Position numbers and translations under genes: made by a program
The notes under the pieces: model-generated
The model's input: only the letters and a program-made list of their open reading frames with translations
What the model was told of the DNA's origin: nothing
Databases searched by the model: none
Assembly: GCA_041485125.1 (NCBI GenBank)
Contig: JBGPIT010000307.1
Span: 1 to 6,038 of the forward strand
Direction of reading: 5' to 3'
Origin: JBGPIT01 sp041485125
GTDB lineage: Bacteria; Desulfobacterota; Binatia; UTPRO1
Length of the DNA stretch: 6,038 nt
Shown: positions 1 through 6,038 of the stretch, one piece after another
Position numbering within the stretch: the first letter of the stretch is position 1
Layout of the letters: each line of letters begins with the position of its first letter

Positions 1-172
1 CGCGTAGCTCCGCAGCGACGGTCTCGCAGGCGTCGCCCTTGCGGCTCGCGATCACGAGATCCCCGCCGTGGTCGGCGAACGCGCGGGCCATCGCCAAGCC
101 GAGCCCGCGGCTCCCGCCGGTCACGACGATCACCTTGCCGGTGAGATCGAACCTGTCGCGCGACGGGCTCAC
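1..172 (-). CDS. SDR family NAD(P)-dependent oxidoreductase, N-terminal part (cut by window edge)
   Basis: The first 57 codons of a short-chain dehydrogenase/reductase are read leftward from a GTG at 172-170 and run off the window start. The protein shows the beta1-alpha1 dinucleotide-binding element: the segment TGKVIVVTGGSRGLG at residues 11-25 holds the classical TGxxxGxG motif (T18, G19, G23, G25). The second strand then ends in IASRK (residues 41-45). In this family a basic residue there (R44) usually means NADP(H) rather than NAD(H) preference; that is inference. The GTG start is the only choice: the frame is closed by a TGA at 199-197, with no other start codon between. The catalytic Tyr-x-x-x-Lys lies outside the window, so the substrate cannot be told. 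Family members of this type often act on fatty acyl, steroid or 3-oxoacyl substrates. The family call is firm; the specific role is unknown. Confidence 0.93.
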   Translation of the reverse strand, partial: MSPSRDRFDLTGKVIVVTGGSRGLGLAMARAFADHGGDLVIASRKGDACETVAAELR

Positions 173-273
173 GCCTCGCCCGCGACGAGTGGCTGGTCAT
201 GCCTCACGTCGACTTCCCTCCAACACTCGACGCGGCTCGTCAAGGTGCGGAGCGCCCGCGCGGGCTGCTGCAG
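169..273 (-). other. possible 3' end of a gene upstream of the SDR gene (remnant or partial frame)
   Basis: A minus-strand frame ends at a TGA (171-169) that overlaps the SDR GTG start as GTGA, the arrangement typical of translationally coupled genes. Over its last 34 codons, counted by hand, 30 have G or C at the third position but only about half do at the second, as in real coding sequence of this genome. The C-terminal residues read VDVRHDQPLVAGEA. Further upstream the frame runs into the antisense of the glycosyltransferase, where it looks meaningless, and a second coding-like frame appears around 270-345. This may therefore be the tail of a gene whose front was lost or shifted. The family is not recognised. 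A plus-strand frame over the same bases also looks moderately protein-like, so chance is a real alternative. Confidence 0.3.
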
Positions 274-502
274 TGCTCCAGCGTCTCGAGCTGTCTTAGC
301 AGCAGGATGCTGAAAAGGTCGCGTCCCGGTGGTTGGTGATGTAGATCCCTGTGCGCGGCACACGGTGCCGGGCGGCGGAGGTGGAAGATGCGGACCCAGA
401 ATCGGCAGCAGGGCGCGATGTTCAGCCATCTGTTGCCGGAGTGCCGTGTGCTGGCGGCACGCCCCTCGAAGCGTGGGCGTCGCTGAAGAGCTATCAACTC
501 GG
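173..502. other. gene-poor stretch between the SDR and glycosyltransferase genes
   Basis: About 330 bases separate two divergently oriented genes. Apart from the possible gene tail at the left (169-273, minus), no recognisable protein, RNA gene, clear promoter hexamer pair or strong terminator hairpin was found. The glycosyltransferase frame stays open leftward to a GTG at 329. The 58 residues it would add are rich in Cys, Arg and Gly and resemble no domain, so this part is read as untranslated upstream sequence. If promoters for the two divergent genes lie here, they are not visible as good sigma-70 matches. Confidence 0.5.
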
Positions 503-2206
503 ATGCGAAGGCTGTCCGCATTGACACGGTTGGTTTCGCGCGCCGCCGGCATCGTTGAACGCGAGGGCTTGACGGTATTTCTCCGCCGCCTCGTGTCCGT
601 TCGAAGCTGGTTGCGCATGCGGTATCAGGTCGACGCGTTCGCCCTCGGTGGCGACGTGGTCGGCGCCATCGATACGCCGCCCGATCCCGTCAGCCGCGAC
701 ACCGGCGGGATCTCCGGTTGGGCCTTGAGCCGATCCAGCAGGATCGATCGGGTGGAGATCTTCGTCGATGGAAGATCGGTTGGATACGCGGCACTTTGCC
801 TCCCGCGTGCCGACATTTACGGCGATGTGGCGGAAGCGCGGATTTGCGGCTTTCAGATCCATGTGCATCCCGAACTGATGCCGGCCGACTGCATCACGAT
901 GCAAGTCGGCTTCGTCGTGCACCTCATGTCCGGGGAATCCCATGCATTTCCCCCGCGTGCGCTGACCCTGAGGCCGCACGCAGAGTTCGACACCGTCGCG
1001 CCTTCTCCCCGGAGCGCGCCTCGACGTGCGCATCTGCGTGCGGAGGGAACAGTCAGACTTGCGTGCTTTGCGCATGATCTCGGCTACGGAGGAGGGCAAC
1101 TCTATCTGCAGGAGCTGTTACGTCAGTTTGCGGCGCGAGCGGAGGTTGATTGCGTGGTTCGCTCCCCGTGCGATGGGCCGCTGCGCAGCGAGCTGACATC
1201 GCTCGGGTTCACCGTCGAGATTTCCCCGGAGCCTTCGACGACGAATGCCGGTCGCCACGACCAGGTGACGGATGCCCTGGGTCATTGGCTATTGGAGCAT
1301 GAATTCGATTGTGTATTGGCCAACACGCTGTCCGGTTTCCATGCGATCAACGCCGCCCACGACGTCGGGCTTCCGAGTCTATGGGCCATCCATGAAAGCT
1401 TTCCGTTGTCCACGTGGTCGGCCTTCTATACGCACGAACGGCCAGGGAGCCAATTCGTTCTAGCGAGAATAAAAGCGGCGCTGAGCCGGTCCTCAGCCGT
1501 GATCTTCGAATCGGAAGCCACTCGTCAAATGTTTCTCGAGTACGGACATGCGGACAGCTTGCTGACCATTCCCTACGGTATAAACGTCTCGACGATCGAT
1601 CGCTTCCTGCGAAGCTTTGATCGCGACCAGGCGCGCGCCAAACTCGGACTTTCGCCGAGGTCGCAGGCGCTTCTATGCATGGGAACGATCGAAGTACGAA
1701 AGCAACAGATCTTCCTGGCGCAAGCGTTTGCCGAGATGCTGACGGAGCGCGACGACGCCAAATTGCTGATGGTCGGCGACTATCCGTCCGGCTATTCCAC
1801 GGCTCTTCATCGGTACCTTGAAGAGAAGGGTCTCTGCGGAGCGATTCGTGTTGTTCCGGTGGTGCCGGATCCGTATCCTTGGTACGCCGTGGCCGACGGC
1901 TTTGTATTGCTGTCCGCCGTCGAATCGATGCCTCGCTCCATGATCGAGGCCATGGGGTTTGGTCTGCCAGTATTGGCGTCGAGGATATTCGGTATACCCG
2001 AGCTCATCGATGATGAAACAACCGGTCTTCTGATCGAGCCGAATTCGCTTCGGAGCGCCACCGAGGGATTGCGCAAGCTCCTAAGCCTTTCGGACATGGA
2101 GCGCAGCGCGATTGCCCGGGCCGCGCAGCAGAAAATCATGCGGGATCACGATGCGCGCGGGTATGCTGACACATGTCTTTCTTTGATTGAACGTCTCGTT
2201 GGTTAG
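503..2206 (+). CDS. glycosyltransferase, GT4-like (GT-B fold), with N-terminal beta-rich domain
   Basis: A 567-residue protein predicted to transfer a sugar from a nucleotide-sugar donor during surface polysaccharide or glycoconjugate assembly; donor and acceptor are unknown. Residues 1-42 form a basic amphipathic helix, a likely membrane-surface contact. Residues about 52-156 form a beta-rich module with the signature SGWALSRSSRIDRVEIFVDG, seen fused to bacterial glycosyltransferases. The GT-B part starts near 186: donor-side glycine loop GYGGGQ (194-199), WAIHES, IPYGIN (356-361), and MGTIEVRK (393-400) with the basic K400. The GT4 E-x7-E motif is E474 and E482, followed by AMGFGLPVLAS and GIPELI. 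The ATG at 503 is chosen because the family-like N-terminus begins there and a GAAGAG lies at 485-490, though its 12-base spacing is long; an in-frame GTG at 329 is less likely. Codon use is more A/T-rich than in the antiporter, suggesting acquisition. No other polysaccharide gene is adjacent. Confidence 0.9.
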   Translation: MRRLSALTRLVSRAAGIVEREGLTVFLRRLVSVRSWLRMRYQVDAFALGGDVVGAIDTPPDPVSRDTGGISGWALSRSSRIDRVEIFVDGRSVGYAALCLPRADIYGDVAEARICGFQIHVHPELMPADCITMQVGFVVHLMSGESHAFPPRALTLRPHAEFDTVAPSPRSAPRRAHLRAEGTVRLACFAHDLGYGGGQLYLQELLRQFAARAEVDCVVRSPCDGPLRSELTSLGFTVEISPEPSTTNAGRHDQVTDALGHWLLEHEFDCVLANTLSGFHAINAAHDVGLPSLWAIHESFPLSTWSAFYTHERPGSQFVLARIKAALSRSSAVIFESEATRQMFLEYGHADSLLTIPYGINVSTIDRFLRSFDRDQARAKLGLSPRSQALLCMGTIEVRKQQIFLAQAFAEMLTERDDAKLLMVGDYPSGYSTALHRYLEEKGLCGAIRVVPVVPDPYPWYAVADGFVLLSAVESMPRSMIEAMGFGLPVLASRIFGIPELIDDETTGLLIEPNSLRSATEGLRKLLSLSDMERSAIARAAQQKIMRDHDARGYADTCLSLIERLVG

Positions 2207-2260
2207 CCGTCCAGCCGGTCGACGTACGAACTGCCGCCGGAACCCACCACGTCGGTACCC

Positions 2261-2267
2261 AAGGGGG
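2261..2267 (+). promoter_or_regulatory. ribosome binding site of the SRPBCC remnant
   Basis: AAGGGGG stands six bases before an ATG at 2274, a good Shine-Dalgarno match and spacing. It supports the view that the decayed SRPBCC gene once began at this ATG. The same bases can pair with GGTACCC just upstream (2254-2260) in a seven-pair hairpin that includes one G-T pair, which may be coincidental. Confidence 0.45.
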
Positions 2268-2273
2268 TATCGA

Positions 2274-2650
2274 ATGGTCAAGAACAGAATGCACCGCAGG
2301 ACAGAGTTAGACATTCGGCACGCAATATGTACGCTCATAGTAACCCGACCGGCTCATTCAATGGTGGGGCCCGAAAGGTTTCACAATTCCGTTGTGCGAG
2401 ATGGACGTCCGGCCCGGCGGGCTGGGCGCGGGAGGATGCGGAAGGCTCGACGCCGCGGCGTTGGCGCAGCTACGAAACGGTGGTGACGATCCGTTTCGCC
2501 GGCGGCGGTCCGAGACGAGACTCACGTTGCATCAGGCCGTCTTCGAGTCGACCACGGCGCGCGATCAGCATCAGGGAGGCTGGTCCGAGTGCCTGGACCG
2601 TCCGCCGGCTACCGCGACGACGCAGACCGGTAGAGCATCGCTCGACCTGA
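2274..2650 (+). pseudogene. decayed SRPBCC/AHSA1-domain (activator of Hsp90 ATPase-like) gene
   Basis: No single frame encodes a protein, but pieces of an AHSA1-type SRPBCC domain follow each other in the right order in alternating frames. Bases 2359-2421 read QWWGPKGF and CEMDVRPGG, the usual WWGP and RPGG landmarks of the family. Bases 2423-2509, in the next frame, read WAREDAEG and ETVVTIRFAGGG. Bases 2509-2601, back in the earlier frame, read ETRLTLHQAVF, then TARDQHQGGWSECLDR, the C-terminal helix signature (normally followed by LAAYL). Between RPGG and WARED the family normally has roughly 25-30 residues of strands, which are missing here, so an internal deletion is inferred along with at least two frameshifts. 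Upstream, a degraded N-terminus (possibly YAHSNP, in another frame) follows a good RBS and ATG at 2274. SRPBCC proteins are small hydrophobic-ligand-binding folds, typically 140-165 residues. Both end points are approximate. Confidence 0.8.
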
Positions 2651-2676
2651 CGCCGTGGCGCGCGGGGGCGCGACCT

Positions 2677-2707
2677 TTGACTTCGCGGCGGGCCCTCTGG
2701 TCATAGT
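2677..2707 (+). promoter_or_regulatory. possible sigma-70-like promoter for the antiporter gene
   Basis: TTGACT (2677-2682, five of six consensus bases) is followed after 19 bases by CATAGT (2702-2707, four of six). The start of transcription would fall near 2714, leaving a leader of about ten bases before the ATG at 2725. The spacing is one to two bases longer than ideal and the genome is GC-rich, so this is a weak call. It is reported because it stands in an AT-richer patch directly before the gene. Confidence 0.3.
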
Positions 2708-2724
2708 TCGCGGTCGGCGGGACG

Positions 2725-4338
2725 ATGATCGAGACCATCCAGATCGCGGTGCTGCTGCTCGTCGTCGTCGCCGCGGTCGCCGTCGTGGCGCGGCGCCTGC
2801 GGGTTCCGGAGGCGATCTTGCTCGTGATCGTCGGCGTGGTGCTGGCGCTGGTGCCGGGCCTGCCGCGCATCGAGCTGGTGCCCGAGCTGGTTCTGTTGCT
2901 GGTCCTGCCGCCGCTCATCTACTCGGCCGGCGTGGCGATGAGCTGGCGCGAGTTCCGCTTCAACCTGCGGCCGATCACGCTGCTGGCGGTCGGCTGTGTC
3001 GTCTTCACGACGATCGCCGTCGCGGCGGTCGCGCATGTCTTGCTGGGATTGGCGTGGCCGGTCGGGTTCGTGCTCGGCGCGATCGTCTCGCCGCCCGACG
3101 TCGTCGCGCCGCTCGCGATCGCGCGGCGGCTCGGCCTGCCGCGCCGGCTGCTCGTGATTCTCGAAGGGGAGGGTCTCGCGAACGACGCGACCGCGCTGAT
3201 CCTCTACCGCTTCGCCGTCGTGGCGGTGAGCACCGGCGCGTTCTCGCTGGGCCCCGCGCTCGGCGTGTTCACCGCCATCTTCGTCGGCGAGATCGCCTAC
3301 GGCATCGCGATCGGCTGGCTCAGTCTGCGCGTGCGCCGCGCCGCCCGCGATCCCCGCGTCGAGATCACGCTCTCGTTGGTGACGCCGTACCTCGCCTTCT
3401 GGGTGCCGGCCGATCTCGGCGGCTCCGGCGTCCTCGCGACCGTCGCCGCTGGCCTCTACATCAGCTGGACCGGACCGATGCTGATCGGCTCGGCGACGCG
3501 CCTGCAGGGCGTCTTCTTCTGGGACCTGCTCACGTATCTGATCGAGGGCATGGTCTTTCTCCTCACGGGTCTGCAAGCGCGCGTCACGATCGACCGCATC
3601 GCGACTCTGCCCGCGAGCGAGCTGGTGACCTCGGCGGCGGTGATCAGCCTGGTCGTCATCATCGCGCGCTTCGTGTGGGTGTTCCCGGCGACGTATCTGC
3701 CGCGCTGGCTCATCCCGCCGCTCGCCCGCCGGGACCCGGCCCCGGCGTGGCAGGCGCCCTTTCTCCTCTCGTTCACCGGCATCCGCGGCATCGTCTCGCT
3801 CGCGGCGGCGTTGGCGATTCCGTTCGCGACCGCGAGCGGCGCGCCGTTTCCGCACCGCGACCTGATCTTGTTCCTGACCTTCTCGGTGATCGTGGTGACG
3901 CTGGTCGGGCAGGGGCTGCTGCTGCCGAGCGTCATCGGTTGGCTCGGCCTCGCGGATCTCGGCCGCGCCGAGCGTCGCGACGAGGAGGTCGACGAGCTCA
4001 CCTTCCGGCGCCAGGCGATCGAGACCGTCATGCGACGCCTCGACGAGCTCGAGGCCGAGCGGAGCCTGCCGCCGGCGCTCGTCGATCTGCAACGTGCCCA
4101 CCAGCGCGAGCGGCTGCAGCAGCTCGACTACCGAATCGGCGCCGACGAGCTCGACAAGGAGCTCGCGCGCCTCTCCGACGAGCTCGAGCTAATGCTGATC
4201 GAAGCGGAGCGCAGGCACGTGTACGAGCTTCTCGCCAACGGCCAGATCAAGGACGAGGCACGCCGGCGCATCGAGCACGACTTGGATCTCCGCGAGGCGC
4301 AGCTGATGCGGAGCGCGGCGAGTGGCGACGACGACTAG
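2725..4338 (+). CDS. Na+/H+ antiporter, CPA1 (NhaP/YjcE-like) family
   Basis: A 537-residue inner-membrane cation/proton antiporter, likely exchanging Na+ (or K+) for H+ in pH and salt homeostasis. About the first 405 residues are successive hydrophobic segments. Family landmarks are present: LVLPPLIYSAG (59-69); AIVSPPDVVAP (119-129) with D125 at the unwound-helix position; EGEGLANDATALILYRFAV (147-165), where N153-D154 is the ND pair typical of electroneutral CPA1 exchangers; EGMVFLLTG (274-282); and FTGIRGIVSLAAALAIP (350-366) with conserved R354. Residues about 412-530 form a charged, helical cytoplasmic tail ending in NGQIKDEARRRIEHDLDLRE, a usual tail for this bacterial subgroup and probably regulatory. 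The ATG at 2725 begins exactly at the first membrane helix; GGCGGGA at 2716-2722 is a close, imperfect RBS. Length matches the family. The TPR gene follows closely, perhaps co-transcribed. Which cation is carried cannot be read from sequence. Confidence 0.95.
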   Translation: MIETIQIAVLLLVVVAAVAVVARRLRVPEAILLVIVGVVLALVPGLPRIELVPELVLLLVLPPLIYSAGVAMSWREFRFNLRPITLLAVGCVVFTTIAVAAVAHVLLGLAWPVGFVLGAIVSPPDVVAPLAIARRLGLPRRLLVILEGEGLANDATALILYRFAVVAVSTGAFSLGPALGVFTAIFVGEIAYGIAIGWLSLRVRRAARDPRVEITLSLVTPYLAFWVPADLGGSGVLATVAAGLYISWTGPMLIGSATRLQGVFFWDLLTYLIEGMVFLLTGLQARVTIDRIATLPASELVTSAAVISLVVIIARFVWVFPATYLPRWLIPPLARRDPAPAWQAPFLLSFTGIRGIVSLAAALAIPFATASGAPFPHRDLILFLTFSVIVVTLVGQGLLLPSVIGWLGLADLGRAERRDEEVDELTFRRQAIETVMRRLDELEAERSLPPALVDLQRAHQRERLQQLDYRIGADELDKELARLSDELELMLIEAERRHVYELLANGQIKDEARRRIEHDLDLREAQLMRSAASGDDD

Positions 4339-4405
4339 GCGTCGGTTGCTCGGTGTCGGCCGTCCCCCGTTGATTTCCGCGCTCCGTCGAGCCGATAGTG
4401 ACGCC

Positions 4406-5245
4406 GTGAGGCTCCGGGTCTTGTCCTTCGTCGGCGTGCTCGTTCTGGCGGGCGCGCTCGCGGCGCACGCCGCCGATGATGTCGAGTCGATGTTCGCGGA
4501 CGCGCGACGCTACGAGAGTCAAAAGCAGTGGAGCATGGCGCTCTCGATGTACGAGAAGATCCTCGACGACCATCCCGACAACGCGACGGCGCTCTACCGG
4601 CGTGGCGTCGTGCGCGACAGCATCGGCGCGACCGACATGGCGATCGCGTCGTACAAGGAGGCGCTGCGCCACGATCCCAACTTGACCGAAGCGCGCGAGG
4701 CGCTCGAAGGTGAATACGTGACCAAGGGCTACGCCGCACGCAGTGCCGGACGGCATGACGATGCGATCGCCGCGTTCCGCGAAGGCGTGCAGGCGAACCC
4801 CGGCGGCCGCACGGCGCGGCTCGAGCTCGGACAAGAGCTCGAGGCGCGCGGTGACCTCGGCGGCGCGGCCGCCGAGTACCTCGCCGCCGTGCGGGCCCAT
4901 CCCGACGACGCGGCCGCGCATGCACGCCTCGCGGAGGTCTCCGCCAAGCAAGGGAACCACGAGCGGGCGGCGAAAGAGTTCGAGGAGATGGTGCGCCTCA
5001 CGCCGCGCGACCCGGTCGGCCAGCGCGGGCTCGCCCTCGCGTACGAGGCGCTCGGCCGGCGCGACGACGCGCTCGCCGCCACCGAGCAGGCGATCCGCTG
5101 CTACATGCTCAAAGGCTTGGAGGACAAAGCGATCGAGATGACCCAGCTCGAGAGGAAGCTGATGGCCGCCGGCGCGCGCCTCCACCCGACGCCGCGCCCG
5201 AGCCCGCGCCGCAAAGGGGACGACTCGGCGCACGACGCCGACTGA
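4406..5245 (+). CDS. exported TPR-repeat protein
   Basis: A 279-residue protein with a signal peptide at residues 1-22 (basic VRLR start, hydrophobic core, cleavage expected after AHA and before ADD), so a periplasmic location is expected. After it come about six tetratricopeptide repeats of some 34 residues, roughly at 27-59, 60-93, 101-134, 135-168, 169-202 and 203-236. They carry the usual A-x-x-x-Y/F-x-x-x-L/V and terminal P-x-D/N pattern (for example HPDN, HDPN, HPDD, TPRD). The C-terminus is a short basic, proline-rich tail. TPR arrays bind other proteins; no enzyme domain is seen and the partner is unknown. The GTG at 4406 gives a normal signal peptide. An in-frame GTG at 4322, overlapping the antiporter end by 17 bases and preceded by GGAG at 4310-4313, would add 28 arginine-rich residues whose codons are only about 68% G/C at third positions. 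It is possible but less likely. Confidence 0.87.
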   Translation: MRLRVLSFVGVLVLAGALAAHAADDVESMFADARRYESQKQWSMALSMYEKILDDHPDNATALYRRGVVRDSIGATDMAIASYKEALRHDPNLTEAREALEGEYVTKGYAARSAGRHDDAIAAFREGVQANPGGRTARLELGQELEARGDLGGAAAEYLAAVRAHPDDAAAHARLAEVSAKQGNHERAAKEFEEMVRLTPRDPVGQRGLALAYEALGRRDDALAATEQAIRCYMLKGLEDKAIEMTQLERKLMAAGARLHPTPRPSPRRKGDDSAHDAD

Positions 5246-5252
5246 GCGTCGA

Positions 5253-6038
5253 TCAGCGCGCTTCGCGGAGGCGTGACAGCAGCGTCACGCCGGCATAGCC
5301 GTCGGCGGGCTGCATCCCGATCTTGCGCTGAAAATTCTGCACCGCGAGCATCGTGTCGTTGCCGACTCGGCCGTCGCTGCCACCGGTGTCGAAGCCGAGC
5401 GCCGTTAGGCGCCGCTGGATCTCCTGCACTTCCGCCAGCGTCGGCGCGCGCTCGCTGCCGGGGAACTGCTGGATGAACGGGTCGCCGCCAAGGACGCGGT
5501 CGCCGAGATGCAGAATGGCGAGCGTGTAATTCATCGACGGATTGTACGAGCGCACCGCGTAGAAGTTCGGTCCGAGAAGAAAGGCGGGGCCGCCTTTGAC
5601 CGGCACCCACAAGCGCGCCGTCGCGCTCGGGTGCGGGAAGTCCGTGCCGCCGGCGCGCACGACGCCGGCCTTCTGCCAGGTCGCATAGCTCTGCGACCCG
5701 TCACGCGCCTTGAAGCCGGCGGGGAGACGTACCTCGTAGCCCCAGTGCTCGCCGCGACGGTACTTGCCGCGCTGGACGAGGTAGCGTGCCGACGAGCCGA
5801 GCGCGTCGTCGGGCGGGCCGAAGGGCGAGACGCGGCCGTCGCCGTCGTAGTCGAAGCCGACGTTGAGCCACATCTCCGGCATCCACTGGGTGTGGCCCAT
5901 CGCGCCCGCCCAGGAGCCGATCATCTCGGCGGGCGTCGCCCAGCCGCGGTCGACGATGACGAGCGCGTTCAAGAACTCCTGCTCCCAGTACGTGCGACGG
6001 CGCGGCTCGCCCCAGGCGAGCGCCGCGAGCGCGGGGAG
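5253..6038 (-). CDS. lytic murein transglycosylase, MltB type, with C-terminal peptidoglycan-binding domain (N-terminus outside window)
   Basis: The last 261 residues of a lytic transglycosylase that cleaves the MurNAc-GlcNAc bond of peptidoglycan with formation of 1,6-anhydro-MurNAc, acting in the periplasm or at the outer membrane. The visible part opens with LPALAALAWGEPRRRTYWEQ, matching the family segment after the catalytic Glu, which itself lies beyond the window edge. Next are the SLT_2/MltB signature GSWAGAMGHTQWMP (41-54), the acidic FDYDGDGR (62-69), DALGSSARYL, and the late core motif FLLGPNFYAVRSYNPSMNYT (153-172). Residues about 203-257 are a PG_binding_1 domain (EVQEIQRRLTALGF, then DGRVGNDTMLAVQNFQ), which anchors such enzymes to the wall. 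The usual QFMP is QWMP here. The gene ends seven bases from the convergent TPR gene. The family is certain; calling it MltB itself would overreach, because several paralogues share this layout. Confidence 0.95.
   Translation of the reverse strand, partial: LPALAALAWGEPRRRTYWEQEFLNALVIVDRGWATPAEMIGSWAGAMGHTQWMPEMWLNVGFDYDGDGRVSPFGPPDDALGSSARYLVQRGKYRRGEHWGYEVRLPAGFKARDGSQSYATWQKAGVVRAGGTDFPHPSATARLWVPVKGGPAFLLGPNFYAVRSYNPSMNYTLAILHLGDRVLGGDPFIQQFPGSERAPTLAEVQEIQRRLTALGFDTGGSDGRVGNDTMLAVQNFQRKIGMQPADGYAGVTLLSRLREAR

Noticed and set aside
329..502. Upstream GTG extension of the glycosyltransferase (58 extra residues).
   Set aside because: The added residues are Cys/Arg/Gly-rich without domain likeness, whereas the sequence from the ATG at 503 begins with the amphipathic helix expected in such enzymes.
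523..528. TTGACA, a perfect -35 hexamer.
   Set aside because: It lies inside the glycosyltransferase coding region just after the start, and no -10-like hexamer stands 16-19 bases downstream.
2254..2271. Hairpin GGTACCC / GGGTATC over the SRPBCC remnant RBS, as a possible riboswitch-like or thermosensor element.
   Set aside because: Seven pairs with one G-T pair and a four-base loop are easily found by chance, and the gene below is broken.
2701..4101. Very long open frame on the minus strand opposite the antiporter, and another plus-strand frame at 2655-4373.
   Set aside because: Both are Arg/Asp- or Arg/Ala-rich shadow frames caused by high GC; the antiporter frame has all family motifs.
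4247..5233. Long minus-strand open frame opposite the TPR gene.
   Set aside because: Its composition is that of an antisense shadow, with no domain seen, while the plus strand encodes clear TPR repeats and a signal peptide.
5225..5241. Rho-independent terminator between the TPR and transglycosylase genes.
   Set aside because: The stem is short, lies inside coding sequence and has no following T tract on either strand.
1..6038. Novel defence, mobile or biosynthetic system.
   Set aside because: All intact genes fall into well-known families without a shared specialised pathway. No nuclease, transposase, repeat array or conserved noncoding RNA was recognised on either strand.

Overview
The window is about 6 kb from a high-GC, almost certainly Gram-negative bacterium. 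It carries a lytic murein transglycosylase and a TPR protein with a signal peptide, most genes use G/C at third codon positions, and three start codons are GTG. The style (SDR oxidoreductase, CPA1 antiporter, SRPBCC protein) resembles uncultured soil or sediment lineages such as Binatota, Acidobacteria or Deltaproteobacteria-type groups. That placement is an impression, not a demonstrated assignment. No rRNA, tRNA, CRISPR array, insertion sequence or attachment site was recognised.

Layout. (1) Bases 1-172, minus strand: N-terminal end of an SDR oxidoreductase with a complete NAD(P)-binding glycine motif, cut by the window edge. (2) 173-502: no convincing complete gene. A minus-strand frame with coding-like base use ends by overlapping the SDR start, perhaps the tail of an upstream gene. 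(3) 503-2206, plus: an intact family-4-like glycosyltransferase with an extra N-terminal beta-rich domain. It uses visibly more A/T than its neighbours. (4) 2274-2650, plus: a decayed SRPBCC/AHSA1 (activator of Hsp90 ATPase-like) gene. Its family motifs survive in three segments in alternating frames, with an apparent internal deletion. (5) 2725-4338, plus: a CPA1-family Na+/H+ antiporter. (6) 4406-5245, plus: an exported TPR-repeat protein. (7) 5253-6038, minus: the C-terminal part of an MltB-type lytic transglycosylase with a peptidoglycan-binding domain, convergent with the TPR gene and only 7 bases from it.

Reading the genes together: the antiporter, TPR protein and transglycosylase are ordinary cell-envelope and housekeeping genes packed tightly. 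The stretch from about 270 to 2700 is different: sparse, lower in GC, with one orphan glycosyltransferase beside a pseudogene. This looks like a small region of gene turnover between conserved blocks. No new multi-gene system is visible. The most informative observation is the SRPBCC pseudogene, which is easily missed because no single frame holds it.
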